Shown: positions 51,188 through 60,056 of the stretch, piece after piece
Layout of the letters: every line of letters starts with the position of its first letter
How positions within the stretch are numbered: position 1 is the first letter of the stretch
DNA from: Lacticigenium naphthae DSM 19658
GTDB lineage: Bacteria > Bacillota > Bacilli > Lactobacillales > Carnobacteriaceae_A
Reading direction: 5' to 3'
Length of the DNA stretch: 64,000 nt
NCBI RefSeq assembly: GCF_000425865.1
Contig: NZ_AUEG01000010.1
Coordinates: 1 to 64,000 of the forward strand
Made by a program: the position numbers and the translations under genes
Notes under the pieces: model-generated
Database searches by the model: none
Told to the model about the DNA's origin: nothing
The model's input: only the letters and a program-made list of their open reading frames with translations

Positions 51188-52483
51188 ATGGAGTTTAACA
51201 ATCCGTTGCATTTCACACAAACTCAAACCCAAAAGCAATCCTATGTACCTAATTTAGTACAAGGAGTGCAGCTATTACAATTTAATAGATTGGAGTTATC
51301 ATCTTACTTAAATCAAACGATCCTAGATAACCCTTTCATAAAAATACCTGAAGAAGAAAACCAACTTATCAACAATTCACTCAGCGAAACGACTAACATC
51401 ATTGAACAAACTGCTTCGTACCAACAGTCGATTTATGATTTTTTAATGGAACAAGCTTTTTTATTTTATCGAAAAGGCGAATTACGTAATTTAGTTTTTT
51501 GGTGGATAAATAACTTGGATGATAAAGGCTTCGTGACCGCATCAATGGAAGAAGCTCAACAAATTACTCAAGCTTTACAGACTCAATTGTTGGATTCCCT
51601 AACGTTGCTTCACCAATTAGACCCACCTGGAATAGGCGCTCGAAACATTCAAGAATGTCTAATGTTACAGACTGAACGCCTTGAATTTTCACCGCCTATT
51701 GCCTATTTGATTTTGGAAGAACATTTTGATGATCTATTTCACAAACGGTGGAGTCTGATTGCAGAAGATTATCGCATCTCTTTAGAACAAGTAGAAGAAG
51801 TGTACCAGTTCGTTCAGCGCTTATCTCTTTCTCCGATTGAAATGTATAATGCCCGCTCTGAAACAGTTCCTTTCATCATTCCCGAATTAGTCGTCTCCTT
51901 ATCTGATGGCAATTTGACTATCGAAGAAACGCGTTACAAAACACCTTTATTATCCTTTGATCTGAACTACTTTAACGAGATGAAAACCATTGAAGACAGT
52001 GAAGTATCTAGCTTCTTAAAAGAAAAACGCCAAGAATTCGAGCAGTTACAAACCAGTCTTAAACGTCGGGGAGAAACGATTCTTCAAGTGGGAACAGCTA
52101 TCGTTCTGCATCAACAGAACTTCTTTTCCCAAAAAGAACGATCGCTCGTCCCATTACAATTAACTGATCTGGCTCAAATCTGTAAACTGGATGTTTCGAC
52201 GATCAGTCGGGCGGTTCGAGAAACTTATATCCAAACACCTCAAGGGGTGTTTGAGTTAAAATCATTTCTATCCCGAAGAACGCCAAATGGTGACCAATCC
52301 AAAGATACAATCACGCGACTGATTCAAGAGTGGATCCGCACTGAAGACAAACAACGTCCGCTTTCAGATCAAAAGTTGGTTGAGCTACTCAGCGAGAAGG
52401 AAATCAAACTTTCCAGACGGGCAATTACAAAATACCGTAAACAATTGAACATCGCTTCCTCTGTTAAAAGAAAAATCAAATAA
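51188..52483 (+). CDS. rpoN: RNA polymerase sigma-54 factor
   Basis: Sigma-54 directs polymerase to -24/-12 promoters and needs an AAA+ activator. The 431 residues comprise the Gln/Leu-rich region I (QSYVPNLVQGVQLLQFNRLE, about 18-37), core-binding region, the helix-turn-helix LDVSTISRAVRE (about 337-348) and the RpoN box variant SRRAITKYRKQL (about 411-422; canonical ARRTVAKYREML), which reads the -24 element. The only sigma-54 promoter found in the window drives the convergent PTS operon next door. The ATG follows GAAAGGAAGATTTAT. Confidence 0.96.
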   Translation: MEFNNPLHFTQTQTQKQSYVPNLVQGVQLLQFNRLELSSYLNQTILDNPFIKIPEEENQLINNSLSETTNIIEQTASYQQSIYDFLMEQAFLFYRKGELRNLVFWWINNLDDKGFVTASMEEAQQITQALQTQLLDSLTLLHQLDPPGIGARNIQECLMLQTERLEFSPPIAYLILEEHFDDLFHKRWSLIAEDYRISLEQVEEVYQFVQRLSLSPIEMYNARSETVPFIIPELVVSLSDGNLTIEETRYKTPLLSFDLNYFNEMKTIEDSEVSSFLKEKRQEFEQLQTSLKRRGETILQVGTAIVLHQQNFFSQKERSLVPLQLTDLAQICKLDVSTISRAVRETYIQTPQGVFELKSFLSRRTPNGDQSKDTITRLIQEWIRTEDKQRPLSDQKLVELLSEKEIKLSRRAITKYRKQLNIASSVKRKIK

Positions 52484-52520
52484 AAAAACTTCCTCTGCTC
52501 ATTTGCAAAGGAAGTTTTTT
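52482..52520. terminator. Bidirectional terminator between rpoN and the PTS operon
   Basis: AAAAAACTTCC / GGAAGTTTTTT arms close a loop of about 17 nt, with A-run and T-run on the two sides. It lies between the two convergent stop codons. Confidence 0.8.
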
Positions 52521-52529
52521 TAATAAATA

Positions 52530-53471
52530 TTATCCAAAGATACCTAAAACATAACCAAGAATACCGATAACAAATAATCCGAAGATAATTGTGATAGGGC
52601 TAACTTTTTTACGTAATAACCATACACAGCCTAATGTTAGGAGTAATGGAGCAAGACCAGGAAGTAATTGATCTAAAGTATTTTGTAGAGTTGTAACTTG
52701 TTCTGGTTCGATACTCATTCCAGATTGGATTTGAGCAACAACACCACGTAGCATGTCTCCTGAGATCACACCTTCGTTAGCTGCTTCAGCGATACCACTA
52801 AAGTCGACCATCTCTTCAGCCGGGACATCCATACGACTTAATACCATTGGGAAATGCATACTGGTCCATCTTGGAACAAGTACCCCCATGATAAACATAC
52901 CTAAAACAGATGCTCCTTGAGTCAATTTCTGCATCAACCCACCGGATAAGTTTTTAGTGATATTTCCTCCTTGAACATATCCAAGCTCTTGTGTATACCA
53001 TAAGAAAGCCATACGGATAATATTCCAAACGAAGAAGAAGATGATGGGGCCTAACCAGCTTTCACTCAAAGCGAGCGAAGCAGCAAAAGCACCCAATACT
53101 GGACGAAGCGTTCCCCAGAAAACGGGATCACCTACACCAGCCAAAGGTCCCATCATACCGATTTTTACTCCTTGAATTGCTGCGTCATCAATATCTTTTC
53201 CGGCAGCTCTCTCTTCTTCAAGTGTCAATGTCACCCCGAAAACAGGTGAGGCTAAATATGGATGAGTATTGAAGAATTCTAAATGTCTTTTCAATGCTGC
53301 GGCACGATCTTCTTCAGTTGTATATAATTTTTTCAAAGCTGGAATCATTGCATAAGCCCAACCTACATTTTGCATACGTTCAAAGTTCCATGATGCTTGG
53401 AGGAATTGACTTCTCCAAAAAACGTTAAAACGATCACGTTTAGTTAATTTATAATTATTATTTTCAGCCAT
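52530..53471 (-). CDS. PTS mannose-family transporter subunit IID
   Basis: IID is the second membrane component of the mannose-type PTS. The 313 residues start with a hydrophilic helix region (LTKRDRFNVFWRSQFLQASW and FERMQNVGWAYAMIPALKKL) followed by the conserved GPLAGVGDPVFWGTLRPVLG loop and several hydrophobic segments near the C-terminus. It pairs with IIC, encoded 20 nt upstream. Similarity to ManN/MptD types suggests glucose/mannose transport; this complex is also the receptor for class IIa bacteriocins in related species. Confidence 0.95.
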   Translation of the reverse strand: MAENNNYKLTKRDRFNVFWRSQFLQASWNFERMQNVGWAYAMIPALKKLYTTEEDRAAALKRHLEFFNTHPYLASPVFGVTLTLEEERAAGKDIDDAAIQGVKIGMMGPLAGVGDPVFWGTLRPVLGAFAASLALSESWLGPIIFFFVWNIIRMAFLWYTQELGYVQGGNITKNLSGGLMQKLTQGASVLGMFIMGVLVPRWTSMHFPMVLSRMDVPAEEMVDFSGIAEAANEGVISGDMLRGVVAQIQSGMSIEPEQVTTLQNTLDQLLPGLAPLLLTLGCVWLLRKKVSPITIIFGLFVIGILGYVLGIFG

Positions 53472-53491
53472 TATTCTTCATCGCTCCTTCA

Positions 53492-54289
53492 TTAATAGTC
53501 ATTTAAGATATCATTAAGTGGGTCTCCGCTGCCGGAGTTTCCGCCGCCACCGCCGCCTTGATTGAATTCAGGAGAAAATTGTAGGAAAAGTAATGCTAAT
53601 ACCACACCAATAATTCCCATTGCAATCAAGTTTAAATCTCCAACAGCTGATAAAGCGAAACCTAAAGCAAAGAATACCCATAATTTAGGAGTAGCCATCA
53701 TATTGATAACCATTGCATAACCAACAGCAACGATGAATCCACCAGCAACAGCTAAACCACCTGTTAACCATGCAGGAATCGAATTCAATGCATCTGTCAC
53801 AACGCCAGCTGGAACTGCTAAAATAATACCTGCGGGAATTGCAATACGCAATCCTTGTAACATCAAAGCACCGATATGGTACATTTCCACGCCTCTAAAT
53901 GAACCTTCTTTTGCTTTTCTGTCGGCACCGTGAGCGATCCCCACTGTAATTGTCCGTACAAACATAGTCAATACTTGTCCAGCAATTGCTAATGGAATAG
54001 CAAGTGCGATCCCTTCGGAAATGCTTGCGCCATTAATAGTAACTAAAATAGCTGATGCAATTGAAGCTAAAGCTGCATCGGGAGCAACTGCTGCTCCGAT
54101 ATTCATCCATCCTAGTGCGATCAATTGTAGTGTTCCGCCTAATAATAGCCCTTGCAAAGGATTTCCTGTTACGATCCCGATTAAAGAAGCGGCTATGATT
54201 GGTTGATGAAATTGAAATTCATCCAAGATTCCTTCCATACCTGCTAAGAAGGCTACTAGAAGAACTAAAATAACTGTAAAAATACTCAT
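53492..54289 (-). CDS. PTS mannose-family transporter subunit IIC
   Basis: IIC is the sugar-translocating membrane subunit. The 265 residues have about seven hydrophobic segments, the typical LLVAFLAGMEGILDEFQFHQ near the N-terminus and LLGGTLQLIALGWMNIGAAV. It ends in a Gly/Ser-rich tail (GGGGGGNSGSG), a feature of ManM-like IIC proteins. It lies between IIAB and IID, and all are in one operon. GAGGAGGGAATATAAATT precedes the ATG. Confidence 0.95.
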   Translation of the reverse strand: MSIFTVILVLLVAFLAGMEGILDEFQFHQPIIAASLIGIVTGNPLQGLLLGGTLQLIALGWMNIGAAVAPDAALASIASAILVTINGASISEGIALAIPLAIAGQVLTMFVRTITVGIAHGADRKAKEGSFRGVEMYHIGALMLQGLRIAIPAGIILAVPAGVVTDALNSIPAWLTGGLAVAGGFIVAVGYAMVINMMATPKLWVFFALGFALSAVGDLNLIAMGIIGVVLALLFLQFSPEFNQGGGGGGNSGSGDPLNDILNDY

Positions 54290-54319
54290 AATTTATATTC
54301 CCTCCTCAAAAAATTATAC

Positions 54320-55291
54320 TTAATTGACATACTCTGTTTTTTTCAATAAGTCCCACAAGTTTTTGCTTTGATCTGAAGGGACTTTACGAACGTCAAACTT
54401 CACACCCTGGTCTTTTAACTTTTTAAATGCGTCGACATCTGTTTTATTTACAGACAATACGTTATTGATCATCACTTTTCCTTCAGAGTGAGCCATTGAT
54501 CCGATGTTCACTTCTGGCAATTCAACTCCACCCTCAACAACACGTAAAACGTCTGTTGGATTTTCAAATAACAATAAAGCTTTTGTTTTTCCAAAACGCG
54601 GGTCACTCCATATTTCGATCATCTTGTCGATCGGAATAACATTTGCTTTAACTCCGGGAGGTGCTGCTTGTGTGATCAACGATTTGCGCAATTCATCTTT
54701 TGCCACATCGTCAGATACAACAATGATCCGTGTTGGATTTACATCTTTTGACCACGCTGTTGCTACTTGACCATGCAATAAACGAGAATCCACACGCGCT
54801 AAGCCGATATCGATTTTACCATCTCCTACCACTGTTCCTTTAGGAAGTGGTTGACTTGGCTCTGTTTTAGCAACGGCTTCAGCTTCGGCCGGTTGCAAGC
54901 TTTCTGGTCTAACTTTCACACTATCTTTTGCTACTTCAAGAATGGTCGAAGCAATTTCATGCGCATTTTCACTTGAAAAACGTGCTGTCAATGATTCGAT
55001 CAACATGGGTAAGCTTAGTCCTGCTACGATTGCCCATGTATCTTTGTGCTCTTCAAACAATGTATTTGCCTGATTAAAAGGAGTCCCACCCCATAAATCT
55101 ACTAAGATGAGTATTTCATCTGTATTGAAAGATGCAATAGCACTTTCCATCTTGTTGCGGATATCGTCTGGTCCTTCACTTGGTTTTAATGTTACAGCTT
55201 TAATATTTTCTTGTTCGCCCACAATCATTGTTGCTGATTGTAAGATCCCTTCAGCAAACTCACCATGGCTTGCTAAAATAATTCCTACCAT
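54320..55291 (-). CDS. PTS mannose-family transporter subunit IIAB
   Basis: The 323-residue fusion has IIA (about 1-130) with phospho-His9 in LASHGEFAEG, a Pro/Ala/Glu-rich linker (about 130-160), and IIB (about 160-323) with the phospho-His in RVDSRLLHGQVATAW. Phosphate passes from HPr to IIA, then IIB, then the sugar. It follows a free IIB gene by 42 nt. This layout matches ManL/MptA of Listeria and enterococci, whose IIB also phosphorylates the LevR-type activator. Confidence 0.96.
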   Translation of the reverse strand: MVGIILASHGEFAEGILQSATMIVGEQENIKAVTLKPSEGPDDIRNKMESAIASFNTDEILILVDLWGGTPFNQANTLFEEHKDTWAIVAGLSLPMLIESLTARFSSENAHEIASTILEVAKDSVKVRPESLQPAEAEAVAKTEPSQPLPKGTVVGDGKIDIGLARVDSRLLHGQVATAWSKDVNPTRIIVVSDDVAKDELRKSLITQAAPPGVKANVIPIDKMIEIWSDPRFGKTKALLLFENPTDVLRVVEGGVELPEVNIGSMAHSEGKVMINNVLSVNKTDVDAFKKLKDQGVKFDVRKVPSDQSKNLWDLLKKTEYVN

Positions 55292-55333
55292 TTATGTCCC
55301 TCCTGTTTCTGGCATCTTGCCATGTATTTTCCT

Positions 55334-55825
55334 TTAAAGAAAATTGCCTTTTTTTAGTACATCCATCAACGATTGTTTTCGATCACTCGGAACTTTCCTT
55401 ATTTCTAATTCAATTCCTTCAGAATCTAGATATTGAAAGGCATCTATATCCTCCTGATCAACAGACACAAAATGTGTGATCATTTTTTTTCCTTCAGTAA
55501 ATTTCATCCCACCAATATTGATTTGTTTAAAATAAATTCCACTTTTATAGATGTGTGCTACATCCATCGGATTTGTAAATAAGAGCAAAGCTTTCACATT
55601 TATTAGTTGGGGATGATCAATCACTTGGATCAATTTATTTATCGTCACAACATGTGCTTTTATTTCAGGTGGGGCTGCTTGTATCAATAATAATTTCTGA
55701 ATGGGGTTTTCTGCCACTTCATTACTTACGACAATGATCCGGTTTATTCCCAGTGTCTTTGCCCAAGTTGTAGCAACCTGCCCATGTATCAAACGATCGT
55801 CGATTCGTATTAAACGGATGTCCAT
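55334..55825 (-). CDS. Free-standing PTS mannose-family subunit IIB
   Basis: The 163 residues are a complete IIB domain with the phospho-His in RIDDRLIHGQVATTWAK (about residues 7-23) and the late LLLFTNPMDVAHIYKSGI segment. The frame reaches 55873, but AAGGAGGACTTTGGAT fits the ATG at 55825. It is about as different from the IIB half of the downstream IIAB as subfamilies are. It is the first gene after the sigma-54 promoter, so the operon makes two IIBs. A regulatory role in signalling to LevR is inference; simple redundancy is the alternative. Confidence 0.92.
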   Translation of the reverse strand: MDIRLIRIDDRLIHGQVATTWAKTLGINRIIVVSNEVAENPIQKLLLIQAAPPEIKAHVVTINKLIQVIDHPQLINVKALLLFTNPMDVAHIYKSGIYFKQINIGGMKFTEGKKMITHFVSVDQEDIDAFQYLDSEGIELEIRKVPSDRKQSLMDVLKKGNFL

Positions 55826-55912
55826 ATCCAAAGTCCTCCTTTTCTTCTGCACTCCCTTCTTCGTTTTTAGCAAAACAATACATTTCCTATTATTTTGCCT
55901 TCACTTATATAT

Positions 55913-55930
55913 AAGCAAGAAGTGTGCCAA
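55913..55930 (-). promoter_or_regulatory. Sigma-54 (-24/-12) promoter of the PTS operon
   Basis: The minus strand reads TTGGCACACTTCTTGCTT: GG at -24 and GC at -12 with perfect spacing, matching TTGGCACNNNNNTTGCT. It lies about 88 nt upstream of the free IIB start and is preceded by ACACACTA/TAGTGT dyads at 55971-56017. Confidence 0.92.
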
Positions 55931-55970
55931 CTTTTTCCGCGGGAAACCTTGCAAGAACACGTATCCTAGA

Positions 55971-56017
55971 CAACACACTAAAAAGATACACTAAAACACA
56001 GTGTCTTTAGTGTATCT
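55971..56017 (-). terminator. levR terminator overlapping candidate activator sites
   Basis: A perfect 12-bp stem AGATACACTAAA / TTTAGTGTATCT (55984-56017) with a U-run terminates levR 8 nt past its stop. Next to it, CAACACACTA (55971-55980) repeats the motif seen in the dyad upstream of levR. The distance of about 45-90 nt from the -24 element is suitable for enhancer sites of the LevR activator. Confidence 0.7.
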
Positions 56018-56024
56018 TTTTTGT

Positions 56025-58883
56025 TTATTCTTCTAACAGTGTATCGATATCTTCCACAGTTCCTTGTTTTTTCCGAATAAAATAATCAATATAACTGTAT
56101 TCTGCTGACGGGATGGTTATCGCTAAAGCCCGCTCAAATTTCTCGATGGCTTCTCTTACTTTCAGGGTCCAATCAGCTTCAGCCATTGATTCGCTTTGAG
56201 TTTCTTCAGACAAAGGATCGTGATGGACCAATCTTTCGATCACACCGGCCATATGGAGAGAAAGATTGATATGAAAAGCAAACCCCTTCTCAGGATGGGG
56301 TTGCAATGTGGCACACTCTTCAACAAATTCCCATAAAGGATTCAGTACTTTTTTTGGATTTAAAAATGTGTACTGTTTTTCTAAAAAGGAACGGACCAAT
56401 TCTTTCGCTTGCTGTCCATGAGTGATTCCCTCTTGCGGTGCAGGCATAGTCAATTGATTGATTTTATCCAATAAAATTTCTGCATCTTCTTCAATGAAAT
56501 TTTCTAAAGGGATAAATGGAGCAGTCAACTTAGGATTGATGACTCCAGTTGTCGCTACGATAGTGTACTTCCTTTGCCAGTTTTGAATATTTTCATTTAA
56601 ATCAGCTATCGAACTCGTTAACACTTTTAATGGATTGTTTTTCTGTTTTGCTAAAGGTTTTTCTATGATCTCCTTCAATTTTTGAGCCGTTCCTTCACCA
56701 CTGGCGCAAATCGCCACCATGATCGGTGTTTTATTCGTTTCTTCTGTAAGGAGTTCCCTTGGTTTTTTAACAACCGTGCTCCCATAGCCGTTGAACCGTG
56801 CCAAAGATTCATACAACATTTCTATATCTGCCTCCACCAAAGAAGCTTTTCGAGTGGCTTCCAATAACATAGCGGTAGAAACCATATCGATCGACCTCAC
56901 ATGAATTCCTGTTTCTTTGCGTAATTTCCCTTCAAAAGTAGCCAACGAACCCATGTCTACCAATAGGAAAACTCCACTTCCTTCATTGGCATCAATAACT
57001 GCTTGTTTCACACGATCATACACTACCGTTGGAGACATATCCAAGGGCATATCTACTGCTTTGATTCCAGAGGTGTCTAGTAATTCTTCTACCACTCGAG
57101 CCATACTACTCGCAGTCGAATTTCCGTGTGTAGCAATTACAACTCCGATCCTTCCCGTTATTTGTTCTACTTTTAATGAAACAAGAAGTACCGTTAAATA
57201 ATACACTTCACTTTGGGGCACAGCTACAGAAAACTCTTTGGAAATTTTTTCGGTCACAACCCTTGCGATCTCAAATTCCTTTGTATACGTAACGGCCATT
57301 TCTTTGATACGACTATTTAGTTGCCGAATTTCTCCTACGTGTATTTTGCTGAGCAGCGAACTAATGTGCAGACTGATTGCATAAATGAAATTGTGTTTAA
57401 ACAACGTTTCCAAAGCTGCTTCTATTTCCGGAGCTATTTCATGAACGAATTGGATGACTTCTTTCGAGACCACTTCACCTAATTTAGATTCTGTTTGTAA
57501 GGAGAATCCATGATTTCGATAAAACGATTTTAAGTGAACGTTAATGTCTGTTGAAATATATTGATTGATCGAATCGCGATCCAATCCCTCCGCTTCTAAT
57601 AAAGTTGCTTTATCCCCTATAATGTCATATAAATTGTATGGCAATTCGTACGCATCGATTTCCATACGATAAAAAGGTTCGTTGGGCTTAACCGTGATTT
57701 GTGCCTCCGCAACTTGCGATAAAGCTATACGATGACTGCCATTTGAGGAAAGTCCAACCAGATGCGTTTGGATAGTTTCCGGTAAGTCTCTTACAGTCAA
57801 ATAGATGCTTTCTTGATTAAGTTGGTTCATAAACCCTCTAGCACACACTAACTGTATACTTGATTTTAATTGTCCCACATTCCCATAGCCGACACTCGCA
57901 ATCAATGCCTTTATTACATCTTCGGAAAGTGTGATTTCCTTTTGTATTCTACTCGCTTCTAAACTTGTCAACAATTTAACTAAATCTAGTTGTTCATTCA
58001 CCGGACGTTCCTTAAAAGAAGGGAGCTGGATACTGATCGGGATCCTTCTCATAAAAGTATCAAGAAAAGTTGATTTGGGATCTTCTGTCGTTGCACAAAC
58101 GATGCGGACATTCGCTTCCCGGTTTTTACCAGTCTCCCCTAAACGACTATATAACCCTGAATCCATAAAATAAAATACCATTTCCTGTCCCTCAGGCGGC
58201 AACCGATGAATCTCATCGAGAAAGAGCATCCCATTATGTGCTCGTTGAATCAACCCTTCCTTAGAAGTCGTCGCTCCCGTAAAGGCCCCTTGCGAATACC
58301 CGAATAAATGGCTCATTAATAATTGTGGATTGTTCGCATAATCTGCACAGTTGAAAATAACGAGTTCCTTTTCATCTGCAATCAGCTGATTTGCTTGAGC
58401 AAAATGAAACATCGCGTGCGCAAAAAACGATTTCCCAGAACCTGTCGGCCCCGTGATCAACGTGTTCAACCCTTTAGGAGGATACAAAACTGCAGCCTTC
58501 GCTTGTTCAACAACATTGTGCATGCTCCCATTTGCACCGATCATCGAACGAAAAACATCTTTTTTGTCAGCGATAGAAAGGGATGCTGCGGCTATTTGAG
58601 AACTACTCGGTATCTTCTTCTCTTTATAACTAGGTACATATTTAGTTAAGGGCGCATGCGGTTTTGAAACGGATGCAAAATAACGCACAGGCCTCCCAAT
58701 CGTTTTATGTAGCAAGCCCTCTCTAACTAGCGAATTTAAATCTTTAGAAACATTGCTCCTTTGGATATCCAATGATTCTGATATTATTTTCGTGGTCAGA
58801 CCTTTTCCTAACTCAACATCTTCTTCTGAATATGCTTGTGTTTCCTTTAATACGTAGTGATAGATACTTTTCTTTCGATTCAC
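56025..58883 (-). CDS. levR: LevR/ManR-type sigma-54-dependent PTS-controlled activator
   Basis: The 952 residues comprise an N-terminal winged helix (about 1-75), an AAA+ domain with Walker A GPTGSGKS (about 144-151), the sigma-54-contacting GAFTGA loop (GYSQGAFTGAT, about 193-203) and Walker B LFLDEIHRLP, a first PRD, an EIIA-Man-like domain (GVVIATHGNSTAS, about 585), an EIIB-Gat-like domain (VAICASGEGTAQKL, about 733) and a second PRD. PTS phosphorylation at His residues tunes its activity. It starts with GTG at 58883 after GAAGGGGGAATGAAAA. It is followed by the PTS operon it should activate. Confidence 0.95.
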   Translation of the reverse strand: MNRKKSIYHYVLKETQAYSEEDVELGKGLTTKIISESLDIQRSNVSKDLNSLVREGLLHKTIGRPVRYFASVSKPHAPLTKYVPSYKEKKIPSSSQIAAASLSIADKKDVFRSMIGANGSMHNVVEQAKAAVLYPPKGLNTLITGPTGSGKSFFAHAMFHFAQANQLIADEKELVIFNCADYANNPQLLMSHLFGYSQGAFTGATTSKEGLIQRAHNGMLFLDEIHRLPPEGQEMVFYFMDSGLYSRLGETGKNREANVRIVCATTEDPKSTFLDTFMRRIPISIQLPSFKERPVNEQLDLVKLLTSLEASRIQKEITLSEDVIKALIASVGYGNVGQLKSSIQLVCARGFMNQLNQESIYLTVRDLPETIQTHLVGLSSNGSHRIALSQVAEAQITVKPNEPFYRMEIDAYELPYNLYDIIGDKATLLEAEGLDRDSINQYISTDINVHLKSFYRNHGFSLQTESKLGEVVSKEVIQFVHEIAPEIEAALETLFKHNFIYAISLHISSLLSKIHVGEIRQLNSRIKEMAVTYTKEFEIARVVTEKISKEFSVAVPQSEVYYLTVLLVSLKVEQITGRIGVVIATHGNSTASSMARVVEELLDTSGIKAVDMPLDMSPTVVYDRVKQAVIDANEGSGVFLLVDMGSLATFEGKLRKETGIHVRSIDMVSTAMLLEATRKASLVEADIEMLYESLARFNGYGSTVVKKPRELLTEETNKTPIMVAICASGEGTAQKLKEIIEKPLAKQKNNPLKVLTSSIADLNENIQNWQRKYTIVATTGVINPKLTAPFIPLENFIEEDAEILLDKINQLTMPAPQEGITHGQQAKELVRSFLEKQYTFLNPKKVLNPLWEFVEECATLQPHPEKGFAFHINLSLHMAGVIERLVHHDPLSEETQSESMAEADWTLKVREAIEKFERALAITIPSAEYSYIDYFIRKKQGTVEDIDTLLEE

Positions 58884-58935
58884 TTTTCATTCCCCCTTCT
58901 ATCACTGTTCACGTTTCTCTGTTTGCATACACTAT

Positions 58936-58964
58936 ATTATTATAAAAGACACACTAATACAACA
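58936..58964 (-). promoter_or_regulatory. Probable sigma-A promoter of levR
   Basis: TTGTAT (about 58987-58992 or 58956-58962 in the repeated motif) with TAATAT (58936-58941) at 17 nt from the inner copy gives a usable promoter. Its -35 lies inside the ACACACTA dyad, so a protein bound there would affect levR. Confidence 0.4.
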
Positions 58965-58993
58965 CACTAGAGAAAATTACTAGTGTGTTGTAT
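58949..58993. promoter_or_regulatory. 14-bp perfect dyad upstream of levR (candidate operator)
   Basis: ATACAACACACTAG (58957-58970) and CTAGTGTGTTGTAT (58980-58993) are perfect mirror arms with a 9-nt centre. Another ACACACTA lies directly beside them (58949-58956). The same octamer occurs at 55973-55980 before the sigma-54 promoter. It also lies 5 nt past the LURP-one stop but has no U-run on the minus strand. Confidence 0.6.
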
Positions 58994-58998
58994 CGTTT

Positions 58999-59493
58999 TT
59001 AATTGCCACTACTTGCTGCGGCACTTTCAGAAGCCATCACACAGTCAATTATTATCATGATTGCTAATGCGGGCAACTCATTTTTTTCATCCATGACCGC
59101 CAATTCATAATAGTCACTAAAAGAAAACCATTCTTTTCGGATGGTAGCGACCGCCTGCGAACCAGAGACGATTTCATAATCATGTGCTGTAAAGCTTCCT
59201 TCCACATACCAATCCAATTGTTCGATCCGATACTTCGGTTTAATAAAAGACAGTTCTTTCCTTACAGTTGCGATTTCTTTTCCCTCTTGATAAACATTGT
59301 ACGTAGGTAGCCAATTCATAAGTTTCTGCTCAATATAAATGAGTTCTTTTCCATTCATATCACAAAGCGACAATTTCTTGGCCCAAGAAAACAGTTTTCC
59401 TTCTACCTTATAAATATCCCTTTCTTGTTCATCTTTCACTCTAAATTCATCTTTCCAAGAAAAGACTTTTTGTTTGATATATAATTTTTTCAT
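58999..59493 (-). CDS. LURP-one-related family protein (YxjI-like)
   Basis: The 164 residues match the Tubby-like LURP-one fold: start MKKLYIKQKVFSWKDEFRVK, then repeated strand pairs such as YKVEGKLFSWAKKLSLCDMNG and ATVRKELSFIKPKYRI, and WYVEGSFTAHDYEI. The family is thought to bind membrane lipids or to be a scaffold; bacterial members have no fixed role. It ends in an Ala/Ser tail. It is a lone gene behind the rplL terminator, upstream of levR in the same direction. Confidence 0.9.
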   Translation of the reverse strand: MKKLYIKQKVFSWKDEFRVKDEQERDIYKVEGKLFSWAKKLSLCDMNGKELIYIEQKLMNWLPTYNVYQEGKEIATVRKELSFIKPKYRIEQLDWYVEGSFTAHDYEIVSGSQAVATIRKEWFSFSDYYELAVMDEKNELPALAIMIIIDCVMASESAAASSGN

Positions 59494-59540
59494 ACCGCCA
59501 CATCCCTCTACTATTCACTCGAGCATCTATTTTTCATCAA

Positions 59541-59584
59541 AAAGAAAAACCTTCACGCAGAGTAGAACTCTGCGTGAAGGTTTT
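59541..59584 (-). terminator. Intrinsic terminator of rplJ-rplL
   Basis: A perfect 16-bp stem AAACCTTCACGCAGAG / CTCTGCGTGAAGGTTT with a 5-nt loop is followed by TTTTTCTTTTT on the minus strand, 20 nt past rplL. Confidence 0.92.
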
Positions 59585-59603
59585 AGCAAACGGAAAGAAG
59601 TTA

Positions 59604-59969
59604 TTATTTAACTTCTACAGTTCCGCCAACTTCTTCAATTTTAGCTTTTAATTCTTCTGCTTCTTCTTTAGTAATGTTTTCTTTGATTGCTGCAGGAGCG
59701 CCATCAACTAAAGCTTTAGCTTCTTTCAAGCCTAAACCAGTAGCTTCACGAACTGCTTTGATAACTTTGATTTTAGCTGAACCAACACTTGTTAATTCAA
59801 CAGTAAATTCTGTTTGTTCTTCTTCAGCAGCTGCGCCTGCACCTGCTGCTGCAACTGGAGCTGCAGCTGTTACGCCAAATTCTTCTTCGATTGCTGATAC
59901 TAAATCGTTTAATTCCATGATTGTTGACTCTTTTAAGTCGGCAACAATTTTTTCAATGTCTAATGCCAT
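59604..59969 (-). CDS. rplL: 50S ribosomal protein L7/L12
   Basis: L7/L12 forms the flexible stalk that recruits elongation-factor GTPases. The 121 residues have the N-terminal dimer helix ([20 protein letters not shown]), an Ala/Gly hinge (about 36-52) and the factor-binding C-domain with [20 protein letters not shown]. It follows rplJ by 87 nt. Confidence 0.98.
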   Translation of the reverse strand: MALDIEKIVADLKESTIMELNDLVSAIEEEFGVTAAAPVAAAGAGAAAEEEQTEFTVELTSVGSAKIKVIKAVREATGLGLKEAKALVDGAPAAIKENITKEEAEELKAKIEEVGGTVEVK

Positions 59970-60056
59970 TTTTGGTTTCCTCCAATATAATTTTTAGTTA
60001 ACTTGCTATTTTTTTATTAACCGGCAAGTTTTTGCGGTTGATTAAATAAATTGACC

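Noticed and set aside
52530-55291. Fructose (lev) PTS instead of glucose/mannose type
   Set aside because: No levanase or fructose genes nearby, and IIA-IIB is a single fused protein as in ManL/MptA, whereas levDE encodes them separately. The sugar itself remains unproven.
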